From G026625185 sp035256645 (GTDB lineage Bacteria > Desulfobacterota > WTBG01 > JAGOGO01), in assembly GCA_035256645.1 (NCBI GenBank), contig DATEXU010000178.1, forward strand, positions 1 to 24,601: DNA of 24,601 nucleotides, written 5' to 3'. The translations under genes and the position numbers were made by a program. Under the pieces are notes generated by a model. It had not been told where the DNA came from and did not search any database. It was given only the letters and a program-made list of their open reading frames with translations. Each line of letters opens with the position of its first letter. Positions within the stretch are counted from its first letter, which is position 1. Positions 1 to 8,032 of this stretch are shown here, piece after piece.

Positions 1-138
1 ATGATGGAAGAATTGATTGACATTACTGATCAAATAAATAATCACCGTACAATTCTCGACTTTAAGGGCGTAAGAACGCCAACTTGGATGGGAACAGAGT
101 ATATGGATGTACGCTTCCTTTCCAAGAAATCAAAATAA
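1..138 (+). CDS. C-terminal part of an unidentified protein (cut by window edge)
   Basis: Frame 1 is open from the first base to a TAA at 136-138 and gives 45 residues ending FLSKKSK. The window begins with two ATG codons, but no upstream sequence is visible, so this may be either a start or an internal position. The composition is protein-like (EELIDITDQINNHRT, then a TPTWMGTEYMDVRF stretch) and a strong terminator lies 22 bp after the stop, which supports a real gene end. I do not recognise the family. Confidence 0.6.
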   Translation: MMEELIDITDQINNHRTILDFKGVRTPTWMGTEYMDVRFLSKKSK

Positions 139-160
139 CAACCTTTTCTTTTTATAACAA

Positions 161-201
161 ACAAAAGCCCTTTCTTCTCCTTCAGAAGAAAGGGCTTTTG
201 T
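161..201. terminator. Bidirectional Rho-independent terminator
   Basis: A perfect 18-bp inverted repeat (161-178 against 184-201) surrounds a 5-nt loop. The outer stem pairs are ACAAAA/TTTTGT, so each strand ends in a run of T after a GC-containing stem. It ends the gene at 1-138. Confidence 0.85.
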
Positions 202-318
202 TGCCTTGAGAGTGCGAATTATGCACAGCATAGCCTTTTTCAATTGTTTGTTCGTTATGCGGGATTTAGGAAAACTTTTGGAAACAGAATTCGGGGATAG
301 ACAGAGGAGGTTTTTTTG

Positions 319-402
319 GTGGGAAGGGCAAGTGTTACTGATAGCCTGATCGATAAAAGTTTTGTTGTTCCGGATTACGCACTGATTTGGAAAAAAAATT
401 AA
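319..402 (+). CDS. Candidate 27-residue small protein
   Basis: A GTG at 319 is preceded by a perfect AGGAGG (305-310) at 8 nt spacing. It opens a 27-codon frame that ends with TAA at 400-402, exactly where the hairpin at 399-439 begins. The peptide is (M)GRASVTDSLIDKSF followed by VVPDYALIWKKN, with no signal peptide or membrane segment. The ribosome-binding site is the main support. No homologue is known to me, and the frame is short enough to occur by chance. Confidence 0.28.
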   Translation: MGRASVTDSLIDKSFVVPDYALIWKKN

Positions 403-439
403 CCCACCGACACCCGCTAATGCTGGTGCGGTGGGTTAA
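391..439 (-). terminator. Terminator of the Big2 lipoprotein gene
   Basis: Read leftward, the stem TTAACCCACC/GGTGGGTTAA (399-408 with 430-439) has a small internal mismatch and an apical CACC/GGTG extension. It is followed by a run of eight T (complement of 391-398). It lies about 40 bp beyond the stop at 476. Confidence 0.8.
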
Positions 440-475
440 AAACAGGCTTTGAGCGGTTGGTGAAGTCATCTTTTA

Positions 476-1090
476 CTACTTCACCGTAATCACAGCTTTC
501 CCGTAGGCGTGGGAGAGGCCTTTAGAGGGTGTCGTAGCAGTGATGGTTGCTTCGCCGGGGGAAACGGCAGTAACGTTACCCAGGTCATCACAGAAGGCAA
601 CTTTACCATTCAAAGAAGCCCATCCTACCACTTGGTCTTCGAAGAGTTCGTTTTTTTCATTAAGCACCTTGGCTTCCAACTCATGTTTCTCCCCCACTTT
701 CATTTCCAATTGTTCGGGTTCGACTTTAATGGCCGCAAGAATTGAGACCTTACACTGGATGACAGACTTGGCATCAGTGTTCGGAGCGGTCAGAGTTATG
801 ACAGAATTGCCTGACCCTTTGGCGGTTAGCAGTCCCGTATTAGAAACCTCGGCAACCTCAGGATCGGAGCTTACCCACTGGATGACAGCATTGGCTACTG
901 GTTTATTCTCCTTGTCAAGGGCGACCGCTTTGATCTGGAAAGTTTCCTCCAGTTTGTTTAATTCTATTTCTCTGGGTTGCGCACTGATCCAGCTTACCTT
1001 GGGAGAACACCCCAGGAAAAGAAGCGGGATAATAAGAGCAAAAAAAACCACGATGCGCATTGTCTTTTGTTCTTTGCCAACTTTTCTCAT
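476..1090 (-). CDS. Lipoprotein with two bacterial Ig-like (Big2) domains
   Basis: The predicted product is a 204-residue exported lipoprotein. The start at 1090 is preferred because GAGGAGGT lies 4 nt upstream; an ATG 13 codons further upstream has no such site. Residues 11-28 form a signal peptide ending in the lipobox LFLGC, with Cys28 as the lipidated residue. Two repeats follow (about 33-118 and 119-204), each with the Big2 pattern: a region like VxWxSSDPEVAEVSNTG, then a GxATIT-like strand. Big2 domains are usually adhesive or structural modules of surface proteins. The gene has its own promoter and terminator, so it is probably monocistronic. The ligand is unknown. Confidence 0.85.
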   Translation of the reverse strand: MRKVGKEQKTMRIVVFFALIIPLLFLGCSPKVSWISAQPREIELNKLEETFQIKAVALDKENKPVANAVIQWVSSDPEVAEVSNTGLLTAKGSGNSVITLTAPNTDAKSVIQCKVSILAAIKVEPEQLEMKVGEKHELEAKVLNEKNELFEDQVVGWASLNGKVAFCDDLGNVTAVSPGEATITATTPSKGLSHAYGKAVITVK

Positions 1091-1150
1091 AGCTACCTCC
1101 TCGACATTTAAAACATATTGATAAAACAATAATACCCTACAGTGAAAATT

Positions 1151-1179
1151 ATTATACCAGAAAACAGTAAAAGTAAAGA
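1151..1179 (-). promoter_or_regulatory. Sigma70-type promoter with extended -10, for the Big2 lipoprotein
   Basis: On the minus strand a perfect TATAAT (complement of 1151-1156) is preceded by TGG, giving an extended -10. A weak -35 (CTTTAC at 16 nt or TCTTTA at 17 nt) is present. It lies about 60 bp upstream of the chosen start at 1090. Confidence 0.65.
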
Positions 1180-1275
1180 TTTTTATTTAAGTAAGCCTTC
1201 AAATTTTCTCTGGTAAAAATTGGTATCGCTTAAAACGCTGCTGATCACCCCTTTCTTGGTTAATTTTTAAACCCT

Positions 1276-2691
1276 TTATTCTCGAAAAGGGAAATGCAAT
1301 ATAAACGTGGTCCCTTTTCCATAATCATTTTTAACCAGGATCGTCCCTTGATGATGGAGCATAATTTTATGAGTTATGGACAAGCCCAATCCCAGTCCTT
1401 TTTCTTTTGTAGTAAAAAAAGGATTAAAAATATTGCCGATTACTTCTGGCGCTATTCCTCCTCCGGTGTCTTCTACTTCAATGATCACCATCTTATCGTC
1501 TTCGGAAAAGCAAGATTTAAACTTTAAATCTCCCCCTGCGGTCATTGATTGTCGAGCATTTGCGATCAAGTTAATAAAAACCTGTTTTATCTGGGGATAA
1601 TCGCAAAATACGAGGGGAAGGTTTAAGGGTAATTCCTTGATGACATTAATGTTATCTTGCCTAAGTTCCTCTGAGAAGACATGAATACTATCCTCAATGA
1701 TCTGGTTTAGGTTATAGGGAAAAAGATTCAAAAAAGGTTCCCGGGGAAACACCAAAACCTGATTAAGGATAGCTTCTAACCGATCAACTTCTTTCACGAT
1801 GATTTCCAGGCATTCCTTTTCTTTGTCGGATTGATCGGACCGACAAAGCCTGCGCGCGAATCCGCCAATAGAAACCAAAGGGGTACGTATTTCGTGCGCG
1901 ATACTGGCCGACATTTCTCCGAGCGCCACAAGTTTCTCCGCGTGTAACAGCTTTTCTTGAGCCCCTCTGAGTTCTTGATGAGCAAGCTCCATCGTGTGGT
2001 AAAGACGAGAATTTTCTATCGCCATTCCAGCCTGGCTGGCAAAAATAGTCAGCATTTTTATATCTTCTTCACTGATGGGCTTATTGTTATAGATGTTATC
2101 CACCTTGATTACTCCTGTTGCTTGGCCTTTCGCAATAATTGGTACGGTTGCAAAAGGCCCACCGTCTACCTGGGAATATATATTTTTCCAGATAAATGCA
2201 TCTTGCTTTTCATCACTGACATTGAAATAGGTTTTTTCAAGAACCGTTCGCGCCAAAATCCCGCCGTCAAGAGGATGCAAAGGCACAATAATGTTTTTAC
2301 ACACCTCATCTATCTTTGATTTTACTTTGGAAAAAGTTCGTTCAGGAGAAAGCACCCATTCCAAAAGCCCCACTTTTTTCTGCGCAAATTCATTCCAGAT
2401 TTGCCACGCATCTTCAGCGCTCTCCGGACCCATTCCGATCATGCCTTGGAGCGCGTGAGCGCTGTGATTGACCAAAAACAACATGGCCCGGTTAAAACCA
2501 AAACCACCTTCCATGGTAACAGCAGTAATGATAATATGGAGCAAATCATCAAGCTTGATGGTGGTCATCATTGCTTGGCTGGTTTCGTGGAGGAGGGAAA
2601 GCTTTCGGACAAGTTCAGCTTGATCGGGGGGCAGGCTTTTTGGAGATAGACTGAGATAAGCTTCTCTCACGTTAAGAGATTTCCTTTCCAA
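1276..2691 (-). CDS. Cytoplasmic sensor histidine kinase with GAF domain
   Basis: This 471-residue protein has a GAF domain (about residues 30-230), a short coiled coil (about 232-258), then a HisKA/HATPase module. The H box contains SIAHEIRTPL with phospho-acceptor His266. The N box is QVFINLIANARQSM, the G1 box VEDTGGGIAPE, and the F/G2 region FFTTKEKGLGLGLS. No membrane segment is visible, so it probably senses a cytoplasmic signal through GAF. The assigned start is a TTG with no clear ribosome-binding site; no ATG lies between it and the GAF domain proper (MMTTIKLDD, about residue 41), so the start is uncertain. No response regulator is adjacent, making it an orphan kinase here. Confidence 0.88.
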   Translation of the reverse strand: MERKSLNVREAYLSLSPKSLPPDQAELVRKLSLLHETSQAMMTTIKLDDLLHIIITAVTMEGGFGFNRAMLFLVNHSAHALQGMIGMGPESAEDAWQIWNEFAQKKVGLLEWVLSPERTFSKVKSKIDEVCKNIIVPLHPLDGGILARTVLEKTYFNVSDEKQDAFIWKNIYSQVDGGPFATVPIIAKGQATGVIKVDNIYNNKPISEEDIKMLTIFASQAGMAIENSRLYHTMELAHQELRGAQEKLLHAEKLVALGEMSASIAHEIRTPLVSIGGFARRLCRSDQSDKEKECLEIIVKEVDRLEAILNQVLVFPREPFLNLFPYNLNQIIEDSIHVFSEELRQDNINVIKELPLNLPLVFCDYPQIKQVFINLIANARQSMTAGGDLKFKSCFSEDDKMVIIEVEDTGGGIAPEVIGNIFNPFFTTKEKGLGLGLSITHKIMLHHQGTILVKNDYGKGTTFILHFPFRE

Positions 2692-2875
2692 CCCAAGGAT
2701 GGGATTGCGTTCGTGCGGTAATCCGCCTGGAATATCCTTTTAAAGCCCTCGTGATTCGTTTTTGTGGTTATCTCAATAACGTGTTCACAATCATCACAAA
2801 AAACGAGTGTAATAGTGATTATAATTGACAGGGAATTTTGAAGAAGTGAATTTACATATCAAAGAGTCAATGAGG

Positions 2876-3238
2876 TTAACTACCCATAAGTTTTTCTTGG
2901 TTTTCCTGCTGTGCCTTACATTCAATACAAAAGGTCGTTACCGGGCGAGCTTTTAACCGCTCCCCGGAAATATCTTCGCCACATCTCTCACAGATGCCAA
3001 AAGTGCCATTTTCTACCCGCTCCAAAGCCTTCTCAATTTTTCCGATTAGTTTTCTTTCACGGTCCCGGATTCGAAGAAGAAAATTACGGTCTGATTCAAG
3101 GGAAGCTCGATCAACCGGGTCAGGGAACAACTCACCTTTATCACTCATGGTTTTAACGGTGACGCCTGCTTCTACTAAAAGATCAGAGAGTTGTTTTTGG
3201 AGGAGGTTTTTAAAATATTCGAGCTGTTCTTTGTCCAT
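2876..3238 (-). CDS. dksA: DksA/TraR-family zinc-finger transcription regulator
   Basis: The 120-residue product has an N-terminal coiled coil whose tip carries DPVDRA (residues 40-45), matching the DxxDxA motif that DksA inserts into the RNA polymerase secondary channel. A four-cysteine zinc finger follows (Cys83, Cys86, Cys104, Cys107; CERCG and CIECK). Family members tune rRNA and amino-acid promoters together with ppGpp. The protein is shorter than E. coli DksA (151 residues) but typical of the wider family. It sits downstream of era on the same strand, with its own promoter in the 118-bp gap. Whether it is the functional DksA or a paralogue cannot be told from sequence. Confidence 0.85.
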   Translation of the reverse strand: MDKEQLEYFKNLLQKQLSDLLVEAGVTVKTMSDKGELFPDPVDRASLESDRNFLLRIRDRERKLIGKIEKALERVENGTFGICERCGEDISGERLKARPVTTFCIECKAQQENQEKLMGS

Positions 3239-3279
3239 CGTATCTGCTCAAAAGTACAAGTCAAAGTCTTTAAAAATAC

Positions 3280-3308
3280 ATAATAGCGAAATTTATTTTT
3301 GTTGTAAA
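3280..3308 (-). promoter_or_regulatory. Sigma70-type promoter for the DksA-family gene
   Basis: On the minus strand TTTACA (complement of 3303-3308) and TATTAT (complement of 3280-3285) are separated by exactly 17 nt. The promoter lies about 42 bp upstream of the ATG at 3238, inside the era-dksA gap. Confidence 0.7.
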
Positions 3309-3356
3309 GAAATATTTTGGCCCCAGAGGCCCTGAGTTCCTCGCAGGCAAAAGAAC

Positions 3357-4250
3357 TTAAAAGGCTAACGATTGTTTGATTCTGGCCTCTTTTTGGGTCC
3401 AATTTTTTTTAACCGTTACCCAAAGTTCCAAGTAAACCTTGGTCTGCAATAAATTCTCAATCTCCTTCCGAGCTCTTTTGCCGATTTCCTTGAGCATCTT
3501 CCCATCTTTCCCAATCAGGATTCCCTTTTGGGATAACTTTTCAACCCAAATAACGGCCCGAATAAAGATTATCCCAGGTTTTCGTTCGTTAAATTCTTCA
3601 ATCGTTACGGCAATCGAATAAGGAATTTCTTGCTGGAGCAGAACAAAAATTTTTTCCCGTATAATTTCTGCTACCATGAATCTTTCGGTTTGGTCGGTAA
3701 ACAGGTCACCTGGGTAATATTTCGGACCTTCGGGAAGATAATGTAACAAAAAAATTTCCAGTTGCTCTACGCCCAAACCATAAAGCGCAGAGAGGGGAAT
3801 TATCTCCCGGAAGGGGAATGTCTCTTGATAAGCATCAATAAAGGGTAATAGCGCATGTTTTTCGACCAGGTCGATTTTATTGATTAATAGAAAAACCGGT
3901 TTCTCGAAGTTCTTTAAGCACTGAACAACAAAAAGAAATTCATCTTCCGGCATGGACTGCGTTGCTTCAACCATCACGAGAACAAGATCACTTTCTCGAA
4001 ACGCTGCCTGCGCGGCCTGAACTAAGTGACGATTAAATTTTTTCCTAGTGTGATGAATTCCAGGAGTATCAACAAAAATCAGTTGAGCGTCCGGCAGGTT
4101 TTTAATTCCCAGGATGCGGTTCCGGGTGGTTTGAGGTTTAGGAGAAACAATTGATATTTTTTCCCCGATTAGGGTATTGAGGAGAGTAGATTTACCGACA
4201 TTAGGAGGGCCGATAATCCCAATAAAACCGGATTTAAAGGGGACAGTCAT
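3357..4250 (-). CDS. era: GTPase Era
   Basis: Era binds the 3' end of 16S rRNA and promotes 30S subunit maturation. The 297-residue product matches the family length. The GTPase domain shows G1 GPPNVGKS (residues 14-21), a G2-region TTRNRILGI, G3 DTPG (61-64) and G4 NKID (124-127). The C-terminal KH domain carries GKDG near residue 248 and the ARKEIENLL helix. Its ATG follows the purB stop without a gap (TAAATG) and lacks a strong ribosome-binding site, so translation is probably coupled to purB. Confidence 0.97.
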   Translation of the reverse strand: MTVPFKSGFIGIIGPPNVGKSTLLNTLIGEKISIVSPKPQTTRNRILGIKNLPDAQLIFVDTPGIHHTRKKFNRHLVQAAQAAFRESDLVLVMVEATQSMPEDEFLFVVQCLKNFEKPVFLLINKIDLVEKHALLPFIDAYQETFPFREIIPLSALYGLGVEQLEIFLLHYLPEGPKYYPGDLFTDQTERFMVAEIIREKIFVLLQQEIPYSIAVTIEEFNERKPGIIFIRAVIWVEKLSQKGILIGKDGKMLKEIGKRARKEIENLLQTKVYLELWVTVKKNWTQKEARIKQSLAF

Positions 4251-5549
4251 TTAGTTTCCGAAGACCCGTTCGAAAATGTAATCAAGGTGGCGGAAGTGAT
4301 GTTCGAGGTTAAAGGCGGTTTCAAGCTCACTGACCGTTAGATAGCGCAACACTTCAGAATCGTGCAACAGAGTAGTTTTGAAATCTTTGTTTTTATCACC
4401 CCATACTTCCATGGCATTTTTTTGCACTATTCGGTATGCCTCCTCACGGGAAATGCCTTTTTTCGTTAACAGCAGAAGGATTGTCTCAGAAAAAATGAGA
4501 CCGCGCGATTTTTCAAGATTTTCTTTCATCCTTTCCGGATAGACCACCAATTTTTCTACAACTCCGGAAAGCCGGCTGAGCATAAAGTCAAGGAGAATGG
4601 TTGAATCAGGTGCGATAACCCGTTCTGCTGAAGAATGACTAATATCTCGTTCGTGCCAGAGGGAAACATTTTCCAAAGCTGCTATGGCATTGGATCGCAC
4701 GAGTCGGGCGAGCCCGGTAATGTTTTCTGAAAGCACAGGATTTCTTTTATGCGGCATGGCGGATGAACCTTTTTGCCCTGGAGAGAAAAACTCTTCTGAT
4801 TCGAGAACCTCTGTTCTTTGTAAGTGTCTAATTTCAAATGAAAATTTTTCTAAAGAACTCGCGATTACCGCTAAAGTGGCAAAAAAGGCCGCATGTCGGT
4901 CTCTTTGAATAATCTGGGTTGATATCGGATCAGGTTGCAATCCAAGATGGGCGCATACATACTTCTCAACGTTTGGTGAAAGATGGGCAAAAGTTCCAAC
5001 CGCTCCCGAGATTTTGCCGAAACTGATATTTTCTTTTGCTGTCAAAAGTCTTTCCCGGTTACGACGCATCTCTTCATGCCAGAGGGCCATTTTGAGACCA
5101 AAGGTGATGGGTTCAGCATGGATTCCATGGGTGCGGCCGATCATCATGGTATTTTTATAGTGCTGAGCTTTGTTTTTGAGGATATCCATAAAATGTTCGA
5201 TATCCTCGATAAGGAGTTCACTTGCTTCTTTAAGCTGGCACGCAAAACAGGTATCGAGAACATCTGAAGAGGTAAGCCCCAGGTGGAGATAACGGGCATC
5301 TGGCCCGATATGTTCCCCAACACAAGTTAGAAATGCGATCACATCATGCTTTACCACTTCCTCAATCTCGTCAATCCGAGAAACAGAAAAACACGCATTT
5401 TTTTTAATATTTTCGATAGCCTCCAGAGGAATTTCTCCTCTTTCTGCAAGGGCTTCACAAACCAGGATTTCAATTTTGAGCCAGAGATCAAATTTATTTT
5501 CAGGTTCCCAGATCTTAGCCATTTTTTTCCTGGTATAACGCGGTATCAT
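4251..5549 (-). CDS. purB: Adenylosuccinate lyase PurB
   Basis: PurB catalyses two fumarate-releasing steps in purine synthesis (SAICAR to AICAR, adenylosuccinate to AMP). The product has about 432 residues, the normal length for bacterial PurB. Visible motifs are the N-terminal IPRYTRKKMAKIW, HLGLTSSD, GRTHGIHAEP and the fumarase/aspartase signature GSSAMPHKRNP. Two ATG codons are adjacent. The second (5549) is preferred because AGGAGG (complement of 5555-5560) lies 5 nt from it and only 2 nt from the first (5552). It heads a two-gene unit with era. Confidence 0.97.
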   Translation of the reverse strand: MIPRYTRKKMAKIWEPENKFDLWLKIEILVCEALAERGEIPLEAIENIKKNACFSVSRIDEIEEVVKHDVIAFLTCVGEHIGPDARYLHLGLTSSDVLDTCFACQLKEASELLIEDIEHFMDILKNKAQHYKNTMMIGRTHGIHAEPITFGLKMALWHEEMRRNRERLLTAKENISFGKISGAVGTFAHLSPNVEKYVCAHLGLQPDPISTQIIQRDRHAAFFATLAVIASSLEKFSFEIRHLQRTEVLESEEFFSPGQKGSSAMPHKRNPVLSENITGLARLVRSNAIAALENVSLWHERDISHSSAERVIAPDSTILLDFMLSRLSGVVEKLVVYPERMKENLEKSRGLIFSETILLLLTKKGISREEAYRIVQKNAMEVWGDKNKDFKTTLLHDSEVLRYLTVSELETAFNLEHHFRHLDYIFERVFGN

Positions 5550-5587
5550 CATTGCCTCCTTGAGTAGAGTGATTTTTTAAGAATTTA

Positions 5588-5616
5588 TTTTTAACATTTA
5601 AACCCTTTTAGTTCAA
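5588..5616 (-). promoter_or_regulatory. Possible promoter for purB-era
   Basis: On the minus strand TTGAAC (complement of 5611-5616) and TAAAAA (complement of 5588-5593) are 17 nt apart, 39 bp upstream of the purB start. The -10 is poor and the region is AT-rich, so this is tentative. Confidence 0.4.
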
Positions 5617-5643
5617 GTTATTACTTTTTCTTGCTCCTTTTTA

Positions 5644-5672
5644 TTGACATTTATCAATAAGGAAATTATAAA
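5644..5672 (+). promoter_or_regulatory. Strong sigma70-type promoter for the small basic-protein genes
   Basis: TTGACA (5644-5649) and TATAAA (5667-5672) are separated by 17 nt. The -35 is a perfect consensus. It is divergent from purB and faces the short genes at 5746 and 5926. Confidence 0.8.
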
Positions 5673-5745
5673 GATAATAACCTAAGCGTTTTATGGTTTA
5701 AAAAAGATACAAAAGTTTATTAATAAATCAGGATAAGGTAAAACT

Positions 5746-5841
5746 ATGGGAAGCGTTGTAAAAAAGCGTAGAAAAAAGATGACAAAACACAAACACAGAA
5801 AACTTTTGTCTCGCACCAGGCATGCACGAAAAAAAAAGTAG
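5746..5841 (+). CDS. 31-residue AURKAIP1/COX24-type small ribosomal protein
   Basis: The product is a 31-residue very basic peptide beginning MGSVVKKRRKKMTKHKHRK and continuing LLSRTRHARKKK. This matches the short bacterial proteins of the AURKAIP1/COX24 domain family (related to mitochondrial mS38 and to the mycobacterial 30S protein bS22, which begins MGSVIKKRRKRM). The expected role is a small-subunit ribosomal peptide; this is by resemblance. An AAGGT sits about 6 nt before the ATG, and a strong promoter lies 74 bp upstream. The gene is too short for most gene finders. Confidence 0.8.
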   Translation: MGSVVKKRRKKMTKHKHRKLLSRTRHARKKK

Positions 5842-5925
5842 GGCGTGATCAAATTGCCCGAAGAAGATTTTTTACGGGAATGCCAAAAAAACATTTAAAC
5901 AAAAAAAAATTTCAGAAGGAAAACC

Positions 5926-6111
5926 ATGCCGAAAATAGAACGAAATAAAGAGCTGGATCGAAGGCGAAAAAGAAAATGCGAACGGCGAAGAGAAAAAAAT
6001 AAAGTCCTTCGCACTCAATGGGAACAAAAAAAGCAGGAAAAAAAGGAAGAGCGGATTGTCATTAAAAAGGCAGTTACCAAAGTTCCTTCTCCAGAAGAAA
6101 AAAAGGAATAA
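5926..6111 (+). CDS. Small highly basic, charged protein (61 residues)
   Basis: The 61-residue product is mostly Arg, Lys and Glu (MPKIERNKELDRRRKRKCER and onward) and is predicted to be one long helix followed by a flexible KKAVTKVPSPEEKKE tail. AGAAGG lies 6 nt before the ATG. It follows the ribosomal-type peptide at 84 bp and shares its promoter, with a terminator 42 bp after its stop, so both appear to be one transcript. The general look recalls short basic proteins of the DUF6800 kind, but that resemblance is weak; an RNA- or ribosome-binding role is a guess from charge and context. Confidence 0.6.
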   Translation: MPKIERNKELDRRRKRKCERRREKNKVLRTQWEQKKQEKKEERIVIKKAVTKVPSPEEKKE

Positions 6112-6152
6112 ATTCCTTATTCATTGTTTGTTCCCGATCAATTTTCTTTTGG

Positions 6153-6189
6153 AAAAGTGTTCAGCCTGAAAAGCTGAAACACTTTTTTT
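6153..6189 (+). terminator. Terminator of the small basic-protein unit
   Basis: AAAAGTGTTCAGC (6153-6165) pairs with GCTGA-A-ACACTTTT (6173-6186, one bulged A) around a 7-nt loop and runs into a T tract. It is the expected end of the 5746-6111 transcript. Confidence 0.8.
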
Positions 6190-6317
6190 CTTCTCAAGAA
6201 GACTACGAGAAGACTACGTGAAATCTTCAAACTAAAATTTACCCTTCAAGTTTTTCAATTTTGTGTCGATAGCCCAATTAAACATTCCACAGCAGCAATA
6301 CATTTCAACGCAACAAA

Positions 6318-6446
6318 ATGACAGAGAACTACACGATTACAGTGCGGGTAATTATTATTGCCGTCATGTTGGCAATGGATTGCCTTAAACAGGCAACGCA
6401 ATTAAATAATATTATTTCTTTAAAAATGGGAAAATTTATGCTATAA
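6318..6446 (+). CDS. Candidate 42-residue single-pass membrane peptide
   Basis: An ATG at 6318 opens 42 codons ending with TAA at 6444-6446. The peptide has a polar start (MTENYTITVR), a hydrophobic stretch (VIIIAVMLAM) and a basic end (LKMGKFML), a pattern seen in small membrane proteins. No ribosome-binding site precedes it, and its end overlaps the promoter at 6419-6447, so it may be chance. The rest of the 6190-6475 gap holds two short inverted repeats (ATTGCC/GGCAAT at 6357-6376; TTGCC/GGCAA at 6380-6396), possibly operator-like. Confidence 0.2.
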   Translation: MTENYTITVRVIIIAVMLAMDCLKQATQLNNIISLKMGKFML

Positions 6447-6447
6447 A
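6419..6447 (+). promoter_or_regulatory. Extended -10 promoter for the tolC-type operon
   Basis: TTTAAA (6419-6424) and TATAAA (6442-6447) are 17 nt apart, and TGC immediately before the -10 gives an extended -10 element. Transcription would begin about 20-25 nt before the CTG start at 6476. Confidence 0.6.
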
Positions 6448-6475
6448 AAATAATCAGTTATGAGAAGGAGAAATC

Positions 6476-8032
6476 CTGAAATCTTTATTAAACGATTTGT
6501 TATTTTTTTGTTTTCTCCTCTTGTTAATCGCATTAGGTGTTCCGCAGCCGGTTGAAGGTGAAACCGACTCCGCTACAACCACGACGATGGCGGAAGAAAA
6601 CCTTCTCAACTTAACGCTACCGGACTGTCTGGATATCGCCTTCCAGAATAACCGGTTGCGGGCGGTCTCCCGGGAGTCCATCAAAATTGCCGAGGCCCAG
6701 CGTGATCAGGCCCTTTCGGCATACTGGCCGCAGCTTAATCTTGGGGTCACCGCCACCAGAATGGATGAAGACCCCAATTTTATTTTTCCATCCCAGCCAC
6801 TGCCCCTTGGCGACGCCGCCCAGCCGTTTGCTGAAGCTATTGCGAACGCCCAACTGGCCAAGAGGGGGATAACGCCCGATAACGTCGGGTTGCCTGCCTA
6901 TAACTCCGCCCTCAGCGCTGCCGCGGCGCAAGCGATGAATCAATTAAGTTCCTCTTCCATGCCGGCCCAAAATATAAAGCTGATGGACAGGGATCTGCTC
7001 ACCAGCACGCTGAGTTTGATTTATCCACTCTATACCGGCGGCAAGATCTCCGCTTTAACCAAGCAGGCAGTAATCGGTGTGGATGTCAGCAAGGAACAAT
7101 CCCGTCAGACGGATTTGCAAATTGCCAGAGATGTCAAGCAGTATTTCTATGGACACATCTTCGCCAAAAAGCTCCACACGCTTGGCCGCGAAACCCTGGA
7201 TAGACTTGAAGCCACCGAGATATTAACCGAGAGTATCTATCGGCATGGTTCCGGAAAAGTAAAAAAGACGGACTATCTGCGCGCGAAGGTGATGACCGCT
7301 GCTGTTCGCTCCGCGGTTGAGCTTCTAAAATCCAACGAGGAACTGACGCGATCGGCGCTGGTGAATGCCATGGGACTTCCCTGGAACACATCGATTGGCC
7401 TTGCTGACGTGGAAATACCTTTTGCGCCTTACGGCAGTGAACTCGAAGAACTGGTCGAGCAGGCATATTCGTCCAACCCGCAGATAAACCAGGTTCGTCT
7501 TGGGCTTAAGGCCGGGGAAGCAAAAATAGCCGAAGCCCGGTCAGGTCACCTGCCGATTGTGGCATTTTTCGGAAATTTCAACCGCCTGGAAAATTCTTAT
7601 TCCGGGGGGTTAAATACCGCTGAAAACCGCAATTCCTGGCAAATCGGCCTTTCACTGGACATGACGATCTTTAACGGGTTCCGCACCAGCAAAGAGGTTC
7701 TGGAAGCGCGCCTTCGACTGGATAAACTCAGGAATGAAAACATGCTGCTGGAAGAAGGCGTCGCGCTGCAGGTGAAAAACGCGTTCCTGCAGATCGCCCG
7801 TTCGCAGGGGCAAGTAAAAACCACCAAAGACGCTCTGGACGCGGCCACGGAAAACCGCGAACTCAATATCCGCGCTTACCAGCAGGAGATGGTGGAAACC
7901 AAGGACGTCATCGAAGCACAGCTCATGGAGTTTTTTATGCATGGTCAGTATTTACATGCGCTCTATGATAATCAGGTAAACTCCGGCGAGCTGGAGTTTA
8001 TTATCGGGAGCAGTGTCTATGAAGATCGTTAA
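6476..8032 (+). CDS. TolC-family outer membrane efflux protein
   Basis: This is an outer-membrane factor of about 518 residues, expected to form a trimeric channel-tunnel across outer membrane and periplasm. I place the start at CTG 6476: AAGGAG (6465-6470) lies 5 nt upstream, and this adds KSLLND, giving a normal charged n-region before the LLFFCFLLLLIALG signal peptide. The in-frame TTG at 6497 lacks a ribosome-binding site. After cleavage near VEGE, the protein shows two OMF repeats: LTLPDCLDIAFQNN and later LEELVEQAYSSNPQINQVR, with long helical stretches rich in Ala/Gln/Glu and PLYTGGK and TIFNGFR strands. It overlaps the next gene by 14 bp. No inner-membrane pump or adaptor is adjacent, which is unusual. 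Confidence 0.9.
   Translation: MKSLLNDLLFFCFLLLLIALGVPQPVEGETDSATTTTMAEENLLNLTLPDCLDIAFQNNRLRAVSRESIKIAEAQRDQALSAYWPQLNLGVTATRMDEDPNFIFPSQPLPLGDAAQPFAEAIANAQLAKRGITPDNVGLPAYNSALSAAAAQAMNQLSSSSMPAQNIKLMDRDLLTSTLSLIYPLYTGGKISALTKQAVIGVDVSKEQSRQTDLQIARDVKQYFYGHIFAKKLHTLGRETLDRLEATEILTESIYRHGSGKVKKTDYLRAKVMTAAVRSAVELLKSNEELTRSALVNAMGLPWNTSIGLADVEIPFAPYGSELEELVEQAYSSNPQINQVRLGLKAGEAKIAEARSGHLPIVAFFGNFNRLENSYSGGLNTAENRNSWQIGLSLDMTIFNGFRTSKEVLEARLRLDKLRNENMLLEEGVALQVKNAFLQIARSQGQVKTTKDALDAATENRELNIRAYQQEMVETKDVIEAQLMEFFMHGQYLHALYDNQVNSGELEFIIGSSVYEDR

Noticed and set aside
540..1121. 193-codon plus-strand frame opposite the Big2 lipoprotein
   Set aside because: The minus strand has the signal peptide, ribosome-binding site, promoter and terminator; the plus-strand frame has none.
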